A program made the position numbers and the translations under genes. Below are positions 1 to 9,953 of a stretch of 64,000 nucleotides of DNA, piece by piece. Source of the stretch: Paenibacillus xylanilyticus (GTDB lineage: Bacteria; Bacillota; Bacilli; Paenibacillales; Paenibacillaceae); contig NZ_JABMCB010000202.1 of NCBI RefSeq assembly GCF_013359935.1, positions 124,001-188,000 of the forward strand. Direction: 5' to 3'. The first letter of the stretch is position 1, and every line of letters starts with the position of its first letter. The notes beneath the pieces are model-generated. The model saw nothing but the letters and a program-made list of their open reading frames with translations, had not been told where the DNA came from and did not search any database.

Positions 1-7
1 AGAGCCG

Positions 8-2890
8 TTGATTGTTTGCTCCATGCAGACCCGGTCTAATCGGTCCGTTCATGATCTGGATCCGGAATTCCTTCAACAAAAGCGGAATCGACTAATTGCA
101 GAGCATTATCCCAATACTTCATTGAATAAAAAAGAGCAATTGTCCCAGAACGTGTTCCACCAATCCATGGTATTGCTGAGCAGTTCGTTATTATATCTGA
201 TTAATATCAGCGGGGGCAAAGAGCGGTTTCTTGAGAACAAAGGCGACACGGGTCATGCGCTACTGGAAGCAATAACGCAATTGCATGAGATCTATCCTTT
301 TGAAATGCGCATGTACCTACTGAGTATGGATTCCAGAACCAAGAATGCAGATGCGCTGCTTGCTGGTCTGCTTCCTCTCGAAGAACCTTACCAGTTGATC
401 GAGCTAATGCTGAGCGAGCTCAACATGCATTCCATATCCTGGCATACTCTACAGTCGGCGATTACGAGTGAGCCCGATCAATCCAGACGAGCATACCAGA
501 TTCTCAAAACCCCATATCTCAAGCTGATTATACAAAAGATATTGGAGGATCAGGGTCTAGAACTGCCTAACGCTGACGGAACGGTTGAACAAGCTGTCTT
601 TGCCGTACTGCGGGAGCCTTTGGATGGAGGTCGCAGCGGTCTTGCGATCGCACGGTATCTGGAAGGAAAAACTCCGTTTGAGGAGTACTGGAAGGATCCA
701 AACAGCCGTGGTCTGTTTAATAACCTGAATCGTGACAAAAAGCGTATTCAGAGCCTGGTTGCCATTAGTTTCCTGCCTGTGGATTCGGAGGCGATGCGCC
801 GGTTCGTGATTCTGGCAACACATCCGGAGTGGACGCTGGACATTGTCTCTGATATGTATCGGTCATACGCGTTTAGTGGAGAGAAGCTGCTTCAACGTTA
901 TGGACAAGATCCGGAGGTGCAGCATGAGAAATTGTTAACCAGCCTGATCTCGCTCAATGGCATGACGGATTACAGATATATATCCATGCCCCAGGAGGAG
1001 TACCGCAGGATCATCCAGCAAAATCTGGACTATGCCCTGGAACAGTATAAGAAGCTTCCAACGGACACTCGGGTGTTGATTTTGGAGATCACCTTTGAAC
1101 AGCGGAGCGAACTCTCAACGAACAAGCTTGCCGAAGCGATTCGTGCCGGATTGCAGGATTCGTCCAAAAAGGCAAACGGACTCGCGTTATCCGAATTTAA
1201 TCGCTTGCCAGACCCCGACTTATTTACGACCATATACCGCTCAGAGAAGAAAGCAGGCGTGAAAGAAATGGCTCTCAGCGCCATCCGCAGCTTGGAACAG
1301 AATAAGGATCTGTACCATGAGCTTCTGAAGGCTGAGAAGTCAGAGGATTGGAAGAACCTGATCCAAATTCTGCTGGATACCGCGGACCAAAGTCCTGAAT
1401 ATGCCCACGCAGCACTTGCTGATCAGGCGGATGCCAAAAAGCTCGCTAGGCTTGGCTGGCTATCCCTGAAGGATCTACCTTCTCTTATTCGTTTGGGGGA
1501 CAATCAGCCTTTGGACGAACGAATCAAGCAATACATCCTGGTGCAATCGGTAGATCATACAGCTGCGCCGAACGAAAGGCTGAATGAACTGCGTGAATAC
1601 GTTAGCGAAGAATCGTTAGCGCGATTTGCAAGTGAACTGCTCCAGTTGTGGATCCAGGACGGTGCGCCTGCCAAAGAGAAGTGGGTGATGTATGTCTCGG
1701 CACTCTTTGGCGATATCCAGATCGTGAACATTGTAGCCCCTCAAATTAAGGAATGGACGGAAAACAGCCGGGGAGCCATTGCAGCAGACGCTGTAAAGGT
1801 ACTGGCTTATCTGAAAGAGCCCTCTGCGCTCATGGCCATTGACAAGATTAAACGAAGCGTGAAAAACAGGCAGGTTAAGGGCGCTGCAGAAGAAGCGCTG
1901 CAGCTAGCAGCCGACAATTTGGGACTTACCCCGGAACAGTTGGAAGATCGGCTTGTCACTACGCTCGGTTTTGACGAGTCAGGAACGATGCGGCTTAGTT
2001 ACGGAGAGCGTTCCTTCCTGATTAAAGTGAATGGGGATCTGCAGGTGGTTGCCTTGAATGAAGAAACTGGTAAAACCGTGAAAAGCCTGCCTGCCCCTGC
2101 ACAGAAAGACGATGCCGAACTCGCTGCACAGTCCAAGGCACGTTTCACACAGCTGAAGAAAGACCTCAAAACGATGGTCGGCATTCAGGCGGAGCGCCTG
2201 GAAGAATCACTGTCCAAGCAGCGTCTGTGGTCCGCAGATGAGTGGAAGGCGCTGTTTGTCCAAAATGTAATCATGCAGAAATTCGCTGTAGGTCTGATCT
2301 GGGGCACGTATCAAGATGGACAGCTGATCAGCACCTTCCGCTATATGGAGGATGGCACGTTTAATACTGTGGATGAGGATGAATACGAACTGCCTTCTGA
2401 TGCGCAGGTCGGACTTGTACACCCTCTTGAACTTGAAGCATCCATTTTGGAGGGCTGGAAAACGCAGCTTGAAGATTACGAGATCAAGCAGCCTTTCGAG
2501 CAGCTTGAGCGTGAAATTCATTTGCCTGAGGATGAAGATTTCAAGCTTGAGGAATATAATCGTCTTCCTGAATCAGAATTCTCACCAACTGCTTTCCCTA
2601 AAGCGCTGGAGAAATACGGTTGGATTAAAGGGCCGGCAATGGACGGCGGTTGGTATCACGAGTTTTACAAAGAATACGATGAATTTGTTGCTGAATTGCG
2701 CTTCAGCGGTACGAGTATTTCATATTACGAGGGAATGGATAATATTACGCTGGAAGACCTGCATTTCTTTAGACCGGATAGCAAGAAGAACTATTATTAT
2801 GGCAACAACAAGAGCATTGCCTTGGGACAAATTCCAGGTCGTGTCTTCAGTGAAACGCTCTATGATATCTTGAGAGCGACAGGACGTTGA
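8..2890 (+). CDS. DUF4132 domain protein with alpha-helical repeats, probably 5' partial
   Basis: A 960-residue reading frame that is open to the left window edge. The first possible start is TTG at 8 and the first ATG is at 23, so the true N-terminus probably lies outside the window. Residues 50-650 are helix-rich with HEAT-like character. The last third, ending in a phenylalanine- and tyrosine-rich stretch and a GQIPGRVFSETLYDIL tail, matches my memory of DUF4132 C-termini. The function of DUF4132 is not established; some members sit beside AAA ATPases and SWIM proteins. The stop is 4 bp before the GTG start of the SWIM gene, so the two are co-transcribed. Domain assignment is from memory. 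Confidence 0.75.
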   Translation: MIVCSMQTRSNRSVHDLDPEFLQQKRNRLIAEHYPNTSLNKKEQLSQNVFHQSMVLLSSSLLYLINISGGKERFLENKGDTGHALLEAITQLHEIYPFEMRMYLLSMDSRTKNADALLAGLLPLEEPYQLIELMLSELNMHSISWHTLQSAITSEPDQSRRAYQILKTPYLKLIIQKILEDQGLELPNADGTVEQAVFAVLREPLDGGRSGLAIARYLEGKTPFEEYWKDPNSRGLFNNLNRDKKRIQSLVAISFLPVDSEAMRRFVILATHPEWTLDIVSDMYRSYAFSGEKLLQRYGQDPEVQHEKLLTSLISLNGMTDYRYISMPQEEYRRIIQQNLDYALEQYKKLPTDTRVLILEITFEQRSELSTNKLAEAIRAGLQDSSKKANGLALSEFNRLPDPDLFTTIYRSEKKAGVKEMALSAIRSLEQNKDLYHELLKAEKSEDWKNLIQILLDTADQSPEYAHAALADQADAKKLARLGWLSLKDLPSLIRLGDNQPLDERIKQYILVQSVDHTAAPNERLNELREYVSEESLARFASELLQLWIQDGAPAKEKWVMYVSALFGDIQIVNIVAPQIKEWTENSRGAIAADAVKVLAYLKEPSALMAIDKIKRSVKNRQVKGAAEEALQLAADNLGLTPEQLEDRLVTTLGFDESGTMRLSYGERSFLIKVNGDLQVVALNEETGKTVKSLPAPAQKDDAELAAQSKARFTQLKKDLKTMVGIQAERLEESLSKQRLWSADEWKALFVQNVIMQKFAVGLIWGTYQDGQLISTFRYMEDGTFNTVDEDEYELPSDAQVGLVHPLELEASILEGWKTQLEDYEIKQPFEQLEREIHLPEDEDFKLEEYNRLPESEFSPTAFPKALEKYGWIKGPAMDGGWYHEFYKEYDEFVAELRFSGTSISYYEGMDNITLEDLHFFRPDSKKNYYYGNNKSIALGQIPGRVFSETLYDILRATGR

Positions 2891-2894
2891 TGAC

Positions 2895-4670
2895 GTGAAT
2901 GAATTTAAACAAAAATTTAGGATATTTGTAAAGCTGTGTACCGAAGATTTTCTTATACGGCATGCCAACAAGGGATTATACAAGCGGTCCTTGAAAGACA
3001 TGGATTACGGCGTGAGTGTGCAATATACGTGGAATGCATCCTCTGTGAGCTGTCAGTTGAGCGATGGAACCCTGTGTACGCTGGAAGATACGCTGGATCA
3101 TTGGGCGTGTTCTTGTCCGTCAGATCATGTCTGCAAACATGTTCTAATCTCCATCTTGTATTATCAGCGTGAGCAGCAGACGGACGAAGATGCTGCAGGA
3201 GCTAATAAGACAGAGGTGGAAAAACTTGAAGCAGGTTCTGACGAGTCCAGTGTCAATTCCCTCGGTAGAGCAGAGGAAGCGGTATCTCCAGTTATTGACC
3301 CCCGTTTCCGCTGGATGACGGAGTATGACCTGTCCACATTAATGAAGTCGTACAGCACTTCAATGATCGAAGAGGTTTTGTTCAGGTTGCGGTACCCCGA
3401 ACAGATTGAAATTTTGGAGGATTCACTCCTTACGGTACGGCTTGTAAGACAAGACATTGAGGTTTCTTTTACTGAGGAACCGAGCCTGGCCAAGGCTCTA
3501 TGCAAGGTGAAACAGACCGCTGGAACTATGGCAAAGCTGGAAGCTTTACTGCGATATCGAAGACAACAAAATGTAGACGATACGGAAGCATTAAGCGGAA
3601 AGGTATATGAAGCCAAGTTTTCCATTCAAACCGTTCGCGAATGTCGGGGCATGCTTACTGGTATGTTAAACACAGGACTCGCAAGGCTGCCTCAAACCTA
3701 TATGGCTCAGCTCGAGACATTGGCTATTGCGGCTCATAGTGGCAACCTTCCTGACGTTGAGCGCAGTTTACGAGGAATTCAGGGTGAACTGCAGCTGTTT
3801 TTTAACCGGCATATCCGTTTCTCCATGCAGTCCATGCTAGATCGGATCACCAAACTGTATCTCGCGCTGGAGGTGTTGGAGCAGAAGAATGTATCTGCGT
3901 TTAAACAGAGTCAGCTCATAGGCAGTTTTCGCAGTAAATACTTCACGGTTCCGCAGCTGCACTTGTATGGTCTGGGGGCCGACGCTTGGGAGACTCGGTC
4001 CGGTTACCGCGGAATAACGTATTATTTCTACTGCTTCGATGACCAGGAGATGTATACGTATAGTGATGTCCGAGCCGTATACTATGACGATCAATCGTTC
4101 TCCTACTCAGAGCACTATGGAGCATATACTCCCTGGTTATCCAACGTAACCTTCCGTCAATTCGCTGGGGAAGAGCTGCAATTTCACACGGTAAAAGTGA
4201 ATGAAGACCGCAGGCTATCCTCCGGAGAAGGCGCGAAACTAGAACTAATGACGCGAACAAAAGTGGGAGATGTGAATCTGGGCAAATACCTACAGGATGT
4301 ATCTTCTGTACTCCTTGAGGATTCCCGGGTATTTGATCTCTTCACACCACCGAAGGAGCGTCTTGCGATCCTACGGGTGGCCCGAATCGTAGATCACAGC
4401 TTTGATAAACAAACCCAGAATCTTATTCTGACGGTTGAAAGTGAAGACGGAGAGCTGCTTCCCCTGACGTTCCCTTATTCAATGGACTGGCAAACGATGT
4501 TTCAGCGTCTGGAGTCAGGATATGGAGCCACATCACTCGAACACTTTTATGCTTTTGTTCGAATTGAACAGAGCAAGTTTTATCCAATCAGTTTCCTGAA
4601 GGGTCAACAGGTAATCAGCCTGAAAATGGATTTGGGTTACGGAAGGACGGGGAGACTTGGAAGACTATAG
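2895..4670 (+). CDS. SWIM zinc-finger domain protein
   Basis: Protein of 591 residues starting at GTG. A classic SWIM signature CxCx5CxH is visible at C72, C74, C80 and H82, in a region that begins with a basic N-terminus typical of bacterial SWIM proteins. SWIM fingers are thought to bind DNA or protein. The remaining 500 residues have no motif I recognise and look mainly helical, with a low-complexity acidic linker near residues 93-135. It starts 4 bp after the DUF4132 gene and overlaps the next small gene by 14 bp, a tight three-gene operon. SWIM/DUF4132 pairs recur in Firmicutes, but their joint role is unknown. Confidence 0.8.
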   Translation: MNEFKQKFRIFVKLCTEDFLIRHANKGLYKRSLKDMDYGVSVQYTWNASSVSCQLSDGTLCTLEDTLDHWACSCPSDHVCKHVLISILYYQREQQTDEDAAGANKTEVEKLEAGSDESSVNSLGRAEEAVSPVIDPRFRWMTEYDLSTLMKSYSTSMIEEVLFRLRYPEQIEILEDSLLTVRLVRQDIEVSFTEEPSLAKALCKVKQTAGTMAKLEALLRYRRQQNVDDTEALSGKVYEAKFSIQTVRECRGMLTGMLNTGLARLPQTYMAQLETLAIAAHSGNLPDVERSLRGIQGELQLFFNRHIRFSMQSMLDRITKLYLALEVLEQKNVSAFKQSQLIGSFRSKYFTVPQLHLYGLGADAWETRSGYRGITYYFYCFDDQEMYTYSDVRAVYYDDQSFSYSEHYGAYTPWLSNVTFRQFAGEELQFHTVKVNEDRRLSSGEGAKLELMTRTKVGDVNLGKYLQDVSSVLLEDSRVFDLFTPPKERLAILRVARIVDHSFDKQTQNLILTVESEDGELLPLTFPYSMDWQTMFQRLESGYGATSLEHFYAFVRIEQSKFYPISFLKGQQVISLKMDLGYGRTGRLGRL

Positions 4671-4935
4671 TCAGTTCATACAGCAGGTAGGCAGTTGGGC
4701 AGAAGAACTGCTGCTGCGGGGAATATCTCAATTTACACTGAGGGATGTGGAAGTGCTGGAGCAGTTCCTCGAGGAGACCAAGCGGTTCCAACTAACGTTT
4801 CTTCAGGAAGTGGTTGAGCCAATGATTATGGAAGGACGTCATCTGGCTCTCGGAAACGGTGATGAAGAGCTCTTGCTGCGATATTATTGCCGGTTAACTC
4901 AATATGTGCAACTAAGTGTTCAGGAAACATCTTGA
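4657..4935 (+). CDS. Small helical protein, third gene of the DUF4132-SWIM operon
   Basis: Encodes 92 residues from a TTG start at 4657 that overlaps the end of the SWIM gene by 14 bp. A purine-rich GGAAGGACGGGGAG just upstream is a good ribosome binding site. The protein is acidic and leucine/glutamate rich, probably all helical, with no signal peptide or recognised domain. Its overlap with the SWIM gene suggests translational coupling and a role as partner of that protein. A rho-independent terminator follows 10 bp after the stop, marking the operon end. Confidence 0.65.
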   Translation: MEDYSQFIQQVGSWAEELLLRGISQFTLRDVEVLEQFLEETKRFQLTFLQEVVEPMIMEGRHLALGNGDEELLLRYYCRLTQYVQLSVQETS

Positions 4936-4944
4936 AGCGCACTG

Positions 4945-4984
4945 AAAGATTTGTAGAAGCGTATGCCTCTGCAAATCTTTTTTT
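4945..4984 (+). terminator. Rho-independent terminator of the DUF4132-SWIM operon
   Basis: AAAGATTTG at 4945-4953 pairs with CAAATCTTT at 4972-4980. The stem continues inward (TAGAAGC with GCCTCTG, one mismatch) to a GTAT loop and is followed by a T run. Confidence 0.85.
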
Positions 4985-5067
4985 GTGGATTGTGAGTAAA
5001 TTGGAATTTTAAATCGAATTTAAGTAGGAGTGCTATTTTAAGCTAATGAGAGGAGGAATGAACATCG

Positions 5068-5610
5068 ATGAGTGAGGAACAGATCAGGGAAGCAGTCGCA
5101 AGGCGCGATCCTGGTGCCATGACGTGGATTATGGATCATTACGCGGGTTTACTGTGGAAGATCATTTATTCCATATTACATAAGGCATCGACAGAAGATA
5201 TAGAAGAATGCGTGGCAGACACCTTTTTTTCTTTTTGGCAAAATCCACTAGCATTCCAGCCTGAACGTAGTAGTCTAAAAAATTATCTTGCAACCATCGC
5301 TAAGCACAAGGCGATTGATCGATATCGAAAATTGAACCGAAGGAGTGAACTTCTGTACGAAGAAAGCATCCATGTTGTTGAAACAGAAGATACACTCTCT
5401 CAAATCATCAGCCGAGAAGAACAGAATGATTTACAGCAAGCCATTGAAGCGTTCCCTGAACCGGATCGAGAGATTATGAAACGCCGGTTTTACGATGGGC
5501 AAAAGCCTAATGAAATCTCAGAAGCATTATCCCTACAAGTTAGACAGGTCCACAATAAAATTTACCGTTCTAAAAAGCACCTGCGAGATTGGTGGATGAA
5601 AAGAAAATAA
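5068..5610 (+). CDS. ECF-type RNA polymerase sigma factor
   Basis: Protein of 180 residues with a sigma region 2 (around residues 20-90, containing EDIEECVADTFFSFW and a KHKAIDRYRK core) and a region 4 helix-turn-helix (around 125-178). Its size fits ECF sigma factors, which direct RNA polymerase to stress promoters and are normally held by an anti-sigma factor encoded next to them. The ATG at 5068 is preceded by AGGAGG at 5051-5056; the nearer ATG at 5058 is out of frame and stops after five codons. The downstream membrane protein overlaps its 3' end, which fits a sigma/anti-sigma pair. Confidence 0.9.
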   Translation: MSEEQIREAVARRDPGAMTWIMDHYAGLLWKIIYSILHKASTEDIEECVADTFFSFWQNPLAFQPERSSLKNYLATIAKHKAIDRYRKLNRRSELLYEESIHVVETEDTLSQIISREEQNDLQQAIEAFPEPDREIMKRRFYDGQKPNEISEALSLQVRQVHNKIYRSKKHLRDWWMKRK

Positions 5611-7004
5611 AGGTGGTGATTTACATTTCACGTTCAAAGGATCATTTAACTGAACAAAATCTAATGAATATCAAGAATATATTTTATGAGAAGGCTGGGC
5701 TTCAAGTAGATGCTCAAAGTCAAATGAAAAATTCGAAAACATCCTCGAATAGTAAAATGAGACATAAGATCATCTATATTTCTGCTGCGTCCGTTTTATC
5801 CTTAACGGTTGTTACTGGTGCAGCAGCAGCCTTAGGGGTTATTGATCTGTCATCCGTTCTCCGCTTTCTGAGTGCGGATCGTATTAATATCCTTCAACCA
5901 GTAAACAAGCTAAGTGAAGATCAAGGCATACGGATGCAGACACTTGGTGCAGTGAGAGATGGAAATACTGCGGAAATATATGTTTCTTTCACGGATCTTA
6001 CGGAAGATCGAATTGATGCCACACTTGATATATATAGCTATCATGTATCTGGTGGTCAGGCAAATAACGCTCAGATCGTATATTATGATGCCGAAGAAAA
6101 AACAGCGGTTGTACGATTTCTGATACAAGGAAAAAAACTGAAGAGCCGGATGACGTTGAGTGTAAGTTCATTTTTGTCTGGTGCATCCAAAGATGAGAAT
6201 TATGATGTACAACTTAATCTTTCCAGTCTTTTAAGTACGCATCAACAGAATGACTACGTTACCCTGAATCAAATGAAAGACGATATCAGTGGGTGGAGTG
6301 GAGAATCCTCAAAGATATTTAATGAAGAGGGCTCAATTCATGTACTGCAACGTGACAAAACTCATATTCCTTTGGAGGGAATGGATTGGTTATATATCTC
6401 CAATATAGGTTTCGTGGATGGAAAACTGCATATTCAGGTGAATCCCAACATTGAAATGGGCAGTTACAATTATGGTCATTTTTTCTTTACCGATAAGCAA
6501 GGTACTCCACAAAATATTCCAATGAATACGATTTATTATGGTTCTTTTATGAAAGACGGTATCGGTTACGGTGGAGACTATATAGAGTATATCTTCGATA
6601 TATCCGATATCAGTCAACTCGAAAATCTTCAGCTTAAAGGGAAGTTTACTACCTATGATCAGATAATTAAGGGGCAGTGGGAAACAAGTTTTAATTTGAA
6701 AGAAGAGGCTTTAAGCAAAACGGGGGATGCTACGGTCCATCTTGATAAAGATACAGATGTCAAAGTAACCGTTTCTTCCGTAGGTGTAACACTGAAGGGT
6801 ATGGATATGAATCGAATTCCCCTCGAGGATCTTCGTCTGGAGATCTATTTAAATGATGGTACACAGATTACACCAAAAGGAGGGTTTGTGAGGATTGAGG
6901 ATACTATAACGAAATGGATATCGACCCAGACCATTCCGATACAAGAGGTTAACCACATTATGTTTAACGGTCAGAAAGTAATACTACGCGATAAGATCTC
7001 TTAA
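5589..7004 (+). CDS. Membrane-anchored DUF4179-like protein, probable anti-sigma factor
   Basis: Up to 471 residues. The start is uncertain: TTG at 5589 overlaps the sigma gene by 22 bp, while AAAGGTGGTGAT at 5610-5620 looks like a ribosome binding site for a later start. A cytoplasmic segment of about 55 residues leads to one transmembrane helix (roughly residues 60-82), then a large beta-rich extracytoplasmic domain. This layout and the position behind an ECF sigma gene match DUF4179 proteins, which are regarded as anti-sigma-like sensors. The function is inferred from context. Confidence 0.7.
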   Translation: MVDEKKIKVVIYISRSKDHLTEQNLMNIKNIFYEKAGLQVDAQSQMKNSKTSSNSKMRHKIIYISAASVLSLTVVTGAAAALGVIDLSSVLRFLSADRINILQPVNKLSEDQGIRMQTLGAVRDGNTAEIYVSFTDLTEDRIDATLDIYSYHVSGGQANNAQIVYYDAEEKTAVVRFLIQGKKLKSRMTLSVSSFLSGASKDENYDVQLNLSSLLSTHQQNDYVTLNQMKDDISGWSGESSKIFNEEGSIHVLQRDKTHIPLEGMDWLYISNIGFVDGKLHIQVNPNIEMGSYNYGHFFFTDKQGTPQNIPMNTIYYGSFMKDGIGYGGDYIEYIFDISDISQLENLQLKGKFTTYDQIIKGQWETSFNLKEEALSKTGDATVHLDKDTDVKVTVSSVGVTLKGMDMNRIPLEDLRLEIYLNDGTQITPKGGFVRIEDTITKWISTQTIPIQEVNHIMFNGQKVILRDKIS

Positions 7005-7096
7005 TGAGATGTTAGCAGTTTTATTCGTTCAGATGTCATATCCCGGGTTATGATGCATACCATTAGGCGAATGCGGTCATAAGGGAGGAAACAGAC

Positions 7097-9607
7097 ATGT
7101 CCATGAGCGAGCCGCTGTTAACTCGAATTGTAAAACAACAACTTCCAGCTGGCGCTGCTGTTGTCACTATACTTAAACCTGTCGAACATCCAGCTATTTA
7201 TGCAGCAGATCTGACCGGAGACGGGATGCCGGAGATTGCTGCGGTATATAAACTGGATGGAGAATTGACATTGTTCATTTTGAAATTTGTGCAAGGTCAG
7301 TGGACGAAGATGTCCGTCACCAAAGGCATGGGATACAATGTAACCTTGCTCACAGCTGCACCTGTGACATCTATTGCAAGAAACAATCTTATCGTTGGCT
7401 GGCAGCTCGGTTCAATCTGGTCCAAACTTGCTGTATATGAATGGACGGAGTCAGGGTTAACTGATGTGGCACCAGAAGATCTCTATTTCAGTCATGCCGA
7501 GATTATTGATATGCCAGGTCAGCACGGAAGAGATGGAAAAGTAGAGATTGCCCTCTGGACACATGATACAGGGGAGGCTTACCGGGTAGACATCATCCGG
7601 TGGCAAAATGGGAAATGGGTACCCGCCACGGATGTGTACATGTATTACTTTCCCAAGGTCGTCCATTACTATGAACAACTAACCCAACAATATCAGGATT
7701 ACACCTTTTACTGGTACTACCTTGCCGATGCCCAGTACCGAGCCGGTTTATTGCCTGCTGCACTGATGTCGGTTCAGAAAGCGCTAAGCTTCCATGAACC
7801 GTATCCATCGCGTGAAGTGCTGTTTGAACTGGAGAAACGAATTAAACAGGGCATGGGAGGCAGTCATGTCCGTGAAACGACGTGGTTATTCCCCATATCG
7901 GTAAGAACCGTTAGTGGAACCAAGTGGGGGTATATGGACGCAGAAGGTCGTATCCGACTAGAACCTGTGCTTGATGATGCACGTGATTTTCAGCCAAATG
8001 GTCTGGCAGTCGTTGTTAAGGACGGAAATGCAGGCGTTATTAATCTGAATGGGCAGTATGTGGTTCAGCCTGTATACGAATCCATTAATGCGTTCGCAGA
8101 AGAACGGGCAATCGTCATAGATTCTCAAGGATTCAAAATGATCAATGAACAAGGTCATGTGCTAACCAAACGGGCGTATCCGTTTATTGCGGATCTGAAG
8201 GAGGGGCGTGCGCTTTTCTATGATACTTCCGGAGGTCAGACAGGCGGGGATGTCAGTCGTTACGGCTACCTGGACGCTGCTGGCAATGAGGTGATCCGGG
8301 CACAATTCGTATCAGCCTACGATTTCAGTAACGGAAAAGCCGTTGTTCAGATCAAAGACAATGAATTTGCACTCATTGATCGTAATGGGCAGAGACTGGC
8401 GACATATCCTTACGTGTATGTGGGTCCTCTCGGAGATGGTTTACTGGCATTTCAGAGGGAAACCTCGGGAAAATACGGGTACCTGGAGGAACGTGGTCAG
8501 GTCCACATTGAACCGAAATTTACTTCAGCCTTTCCTTTTAGCGGCGGTCACGCCATTGTGAACACAGCGGAGGGTTACAAGTCGCTCTATGGTGTAATCA
8601 ATTCGCAGGGAGCATTTGTCATACAACCCGACTACAATGACATTCGAGATCTGGGAGAGCAGCGATTTGCGCTGGGGCAAGCGATCGACCCGGAACAGCC
8701 TTACGTAGGCTCTCTGTATGCCATTGCAGATGTCACCGGCAGGAGACTTACGGAATTCCTATATCGTGATGTCAGCAATTATCGAGGAGGCTTAGCTTCT
8801 GCATCAGATGGAAGACAGACGGTTCTTTTGGATCTAAGCGGGCGACCTGCACCAGGTTTTCCTCGTGTGGAAGGGTCAGGTACACTCGAAGTTGTGGCAC
8901 CGGATTTAATCAAGGCGAATGTAGATCAGCGCTTATCCTATGTCAATCGTGCCGGGCAGATCATTTGGCGGCAAAATACGATCGTTCCGCTTCATCCGCC
9001 TTACCGTGTACGTGAAGAGAAGTATAAACCGAATCCCGATTACCTCGTCTACTACCCGCAGGTGGAAGGATTAGCCGATCAAGCCGCACAACTAGCACTT
9101 AATCTGAAATTGAGGACCTTGTCTCAGGTCAAACCGATACCTGCCGACCAGAAGCTGGACTATAGCTATACCGGTGATTTTGAACTTACGTTCTACCAGC
9201 AACAGCTGCTGCAGCTGCAGCTCACGGGATATAACTATCCTTTCGGAGCTGCACATGGCATGCCAACGATGATCTATGCCATTATTAACCTCACTACTGG
9301 ACAGATGTATGAACTGAAGGACTTATTTAAACCCAATAGTGACTATGTGAAAGTGTTGAGCCAGATTGTGGGGGATCAGATCAAAAATGATCCGCAGTAT
9401 TCCTATGTATTTCCGGATACCTATGAAGGGATTAGTCCGAATCAGCCCTTTTTTGTCACGGCAGACGCGCTGCATCTATATTTCAATCCTTATGATATTG
9501 CTCCTTATGCGGCGGGATTTCCAACGTTTACGATTCCTTTTACTCAGATCAGAGATATCATTAATACCGAGGGCTCGTTTTGGAGAGCGTTTCACGAGCA
9601 ATCGTAA
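7097..9607 (+). CDS. WG-repeat protein with C-terminal DUF3298 domain
   Basis: 836 residues from an ATG preceded by AGGGAGGA. The N-terminal 130 residues contain an Asp-rich FG-GAP/VCBS-like motif (LTGDGMPEIAAVY). Residues 190-245 resemble a TPR-like helical pair. From about 270 to 600 there are at least six WG repeats, recognisable as KWGYMDAEGRI, KYGYLEERGQV, AGVINLNGQYV and similar. The last 120 residues match DUF3298, the extracellular domain also found in the anti-sigma factor RsiV. No signal peptide or membrane segment is evident. The ligand is unknown. It follows the sigma/anti-sigma pair by 92 bp. Confidence 0.8.
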   Translation: MSMSEPLLTRIVKQQLPAGAAVVTILKPVEHPAIYAADLTGDGMPEIAAVYKLDGELTLFILKFVQGQWTKMSVTKGMGYNVTLLTAAPVTSIARNNLIVGWQLGSIWSKLAVYEWTESGLTDVAPEDLYFSHAEIIDMPGQHGRDGKVEIALWTHDTGEAYRVDIIRWQNGKWVPATDVYMYYFPKVVHYYEQLTQQYQDYTFYWYYLADAQYRAGLLPAALMSVQKALSFHEPYPSREVLFELEKRIKQGMGGSHVRETTWLFPISVRTVSGTKWGYMDAEGRIRLEPVLDDARDFQPNGLAVVVKDGNAGVINLNGQYVVQPVYESINAFAEERAIVIDSQGFKMINEQGHVLTKRAYPFIADLKEGRALFYDTSGGQTGGDVSRYGYLDAAGNEVIRAQFVSAYDFSNGKAVVQIKDNEFALIDRNGQRLATYPYVYVGPLGDGLLAFQRETSGKYGYLEERGQVHIEPKFTSAFPFSGGHAIVNTAEGYKSLYGVINSQGAFVIQPDYNDIRDLGEQRFALGQAIDPEQPYVGSLYAIADVTGRRLTEFLYRDVSNYRGGLASASDGRQTVLLDLSGRPAPGFPRVEGSGTLEVVAPDLIKANVDQRLSYVNRAGQIIWRQNTIVPLHPPYRVREEKYKPNPDYLVYYPQVEGLADQAAQLALNLKLRTLSQVKPIPADQKLDYSYTGDFELTFYQQQLLQLQLTGYNYPFGAAHGMPTMIYAIINLTTGQMYELKDLFKPNSDYVKVLSQIVGDQIKNDPQYSYVFPDTYEGISPNQPFFVTADALHLYFNPYDIAPYAAGFPTFTIPFTQIRDIINTEGSFWRAFHEQS

Positions 9608-9717
9608 CCCAATCCATTACCTCCGTAACCTAATGCCTACGAATGGTGTTTAGATATGGGAGGGGATTTAGATTGTTTGTGTCCGATTTCACGGCTTCTG
9701 CGTAAATATGTCCCTAG

Positions 9718-9911
9718 ATCTTTGCCAGGGTGCTTCTATATAGTGTCGGTTGCGGTTTACTAGGGTCGTGGGTATTTGATCAGATGTTTAGAGACCACAT
9801 CGTTGCGACATATCATCTGAACAGAACGATATCCATGGGCTATTTGCTCTTGCGGGAGTGATTTACGCCATAGTAGAACAGAGGGTTTTGCAAAGGTATA
9901 AGGTGAGCTGA
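9718..9911 (+). pseudogene. Remnant of an integral membrane protein gene
   Basis: Two adjoining frames read as the tail of one membrane protein. From 9718 the frame gives ARVLLYSVGCGLLGSWVFDQ and continues through DHIVATYHLNRTIS. Near 9840 a one-base shift leads into LFALAGVIYAIVEQRVLQRY before a TGA at 9909. Hydrophobic, coherent sequence across a frameshift with no start points to a decayed gene. The family was not identified. It lies in the otherwise empty 346-bp gap before the RDD gene. Confidence 0.45.
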
Positions 9912-9953
9912 AAAAATCATCGAAATTAGTAAAGAAAGTTTGGAGGAAACATT

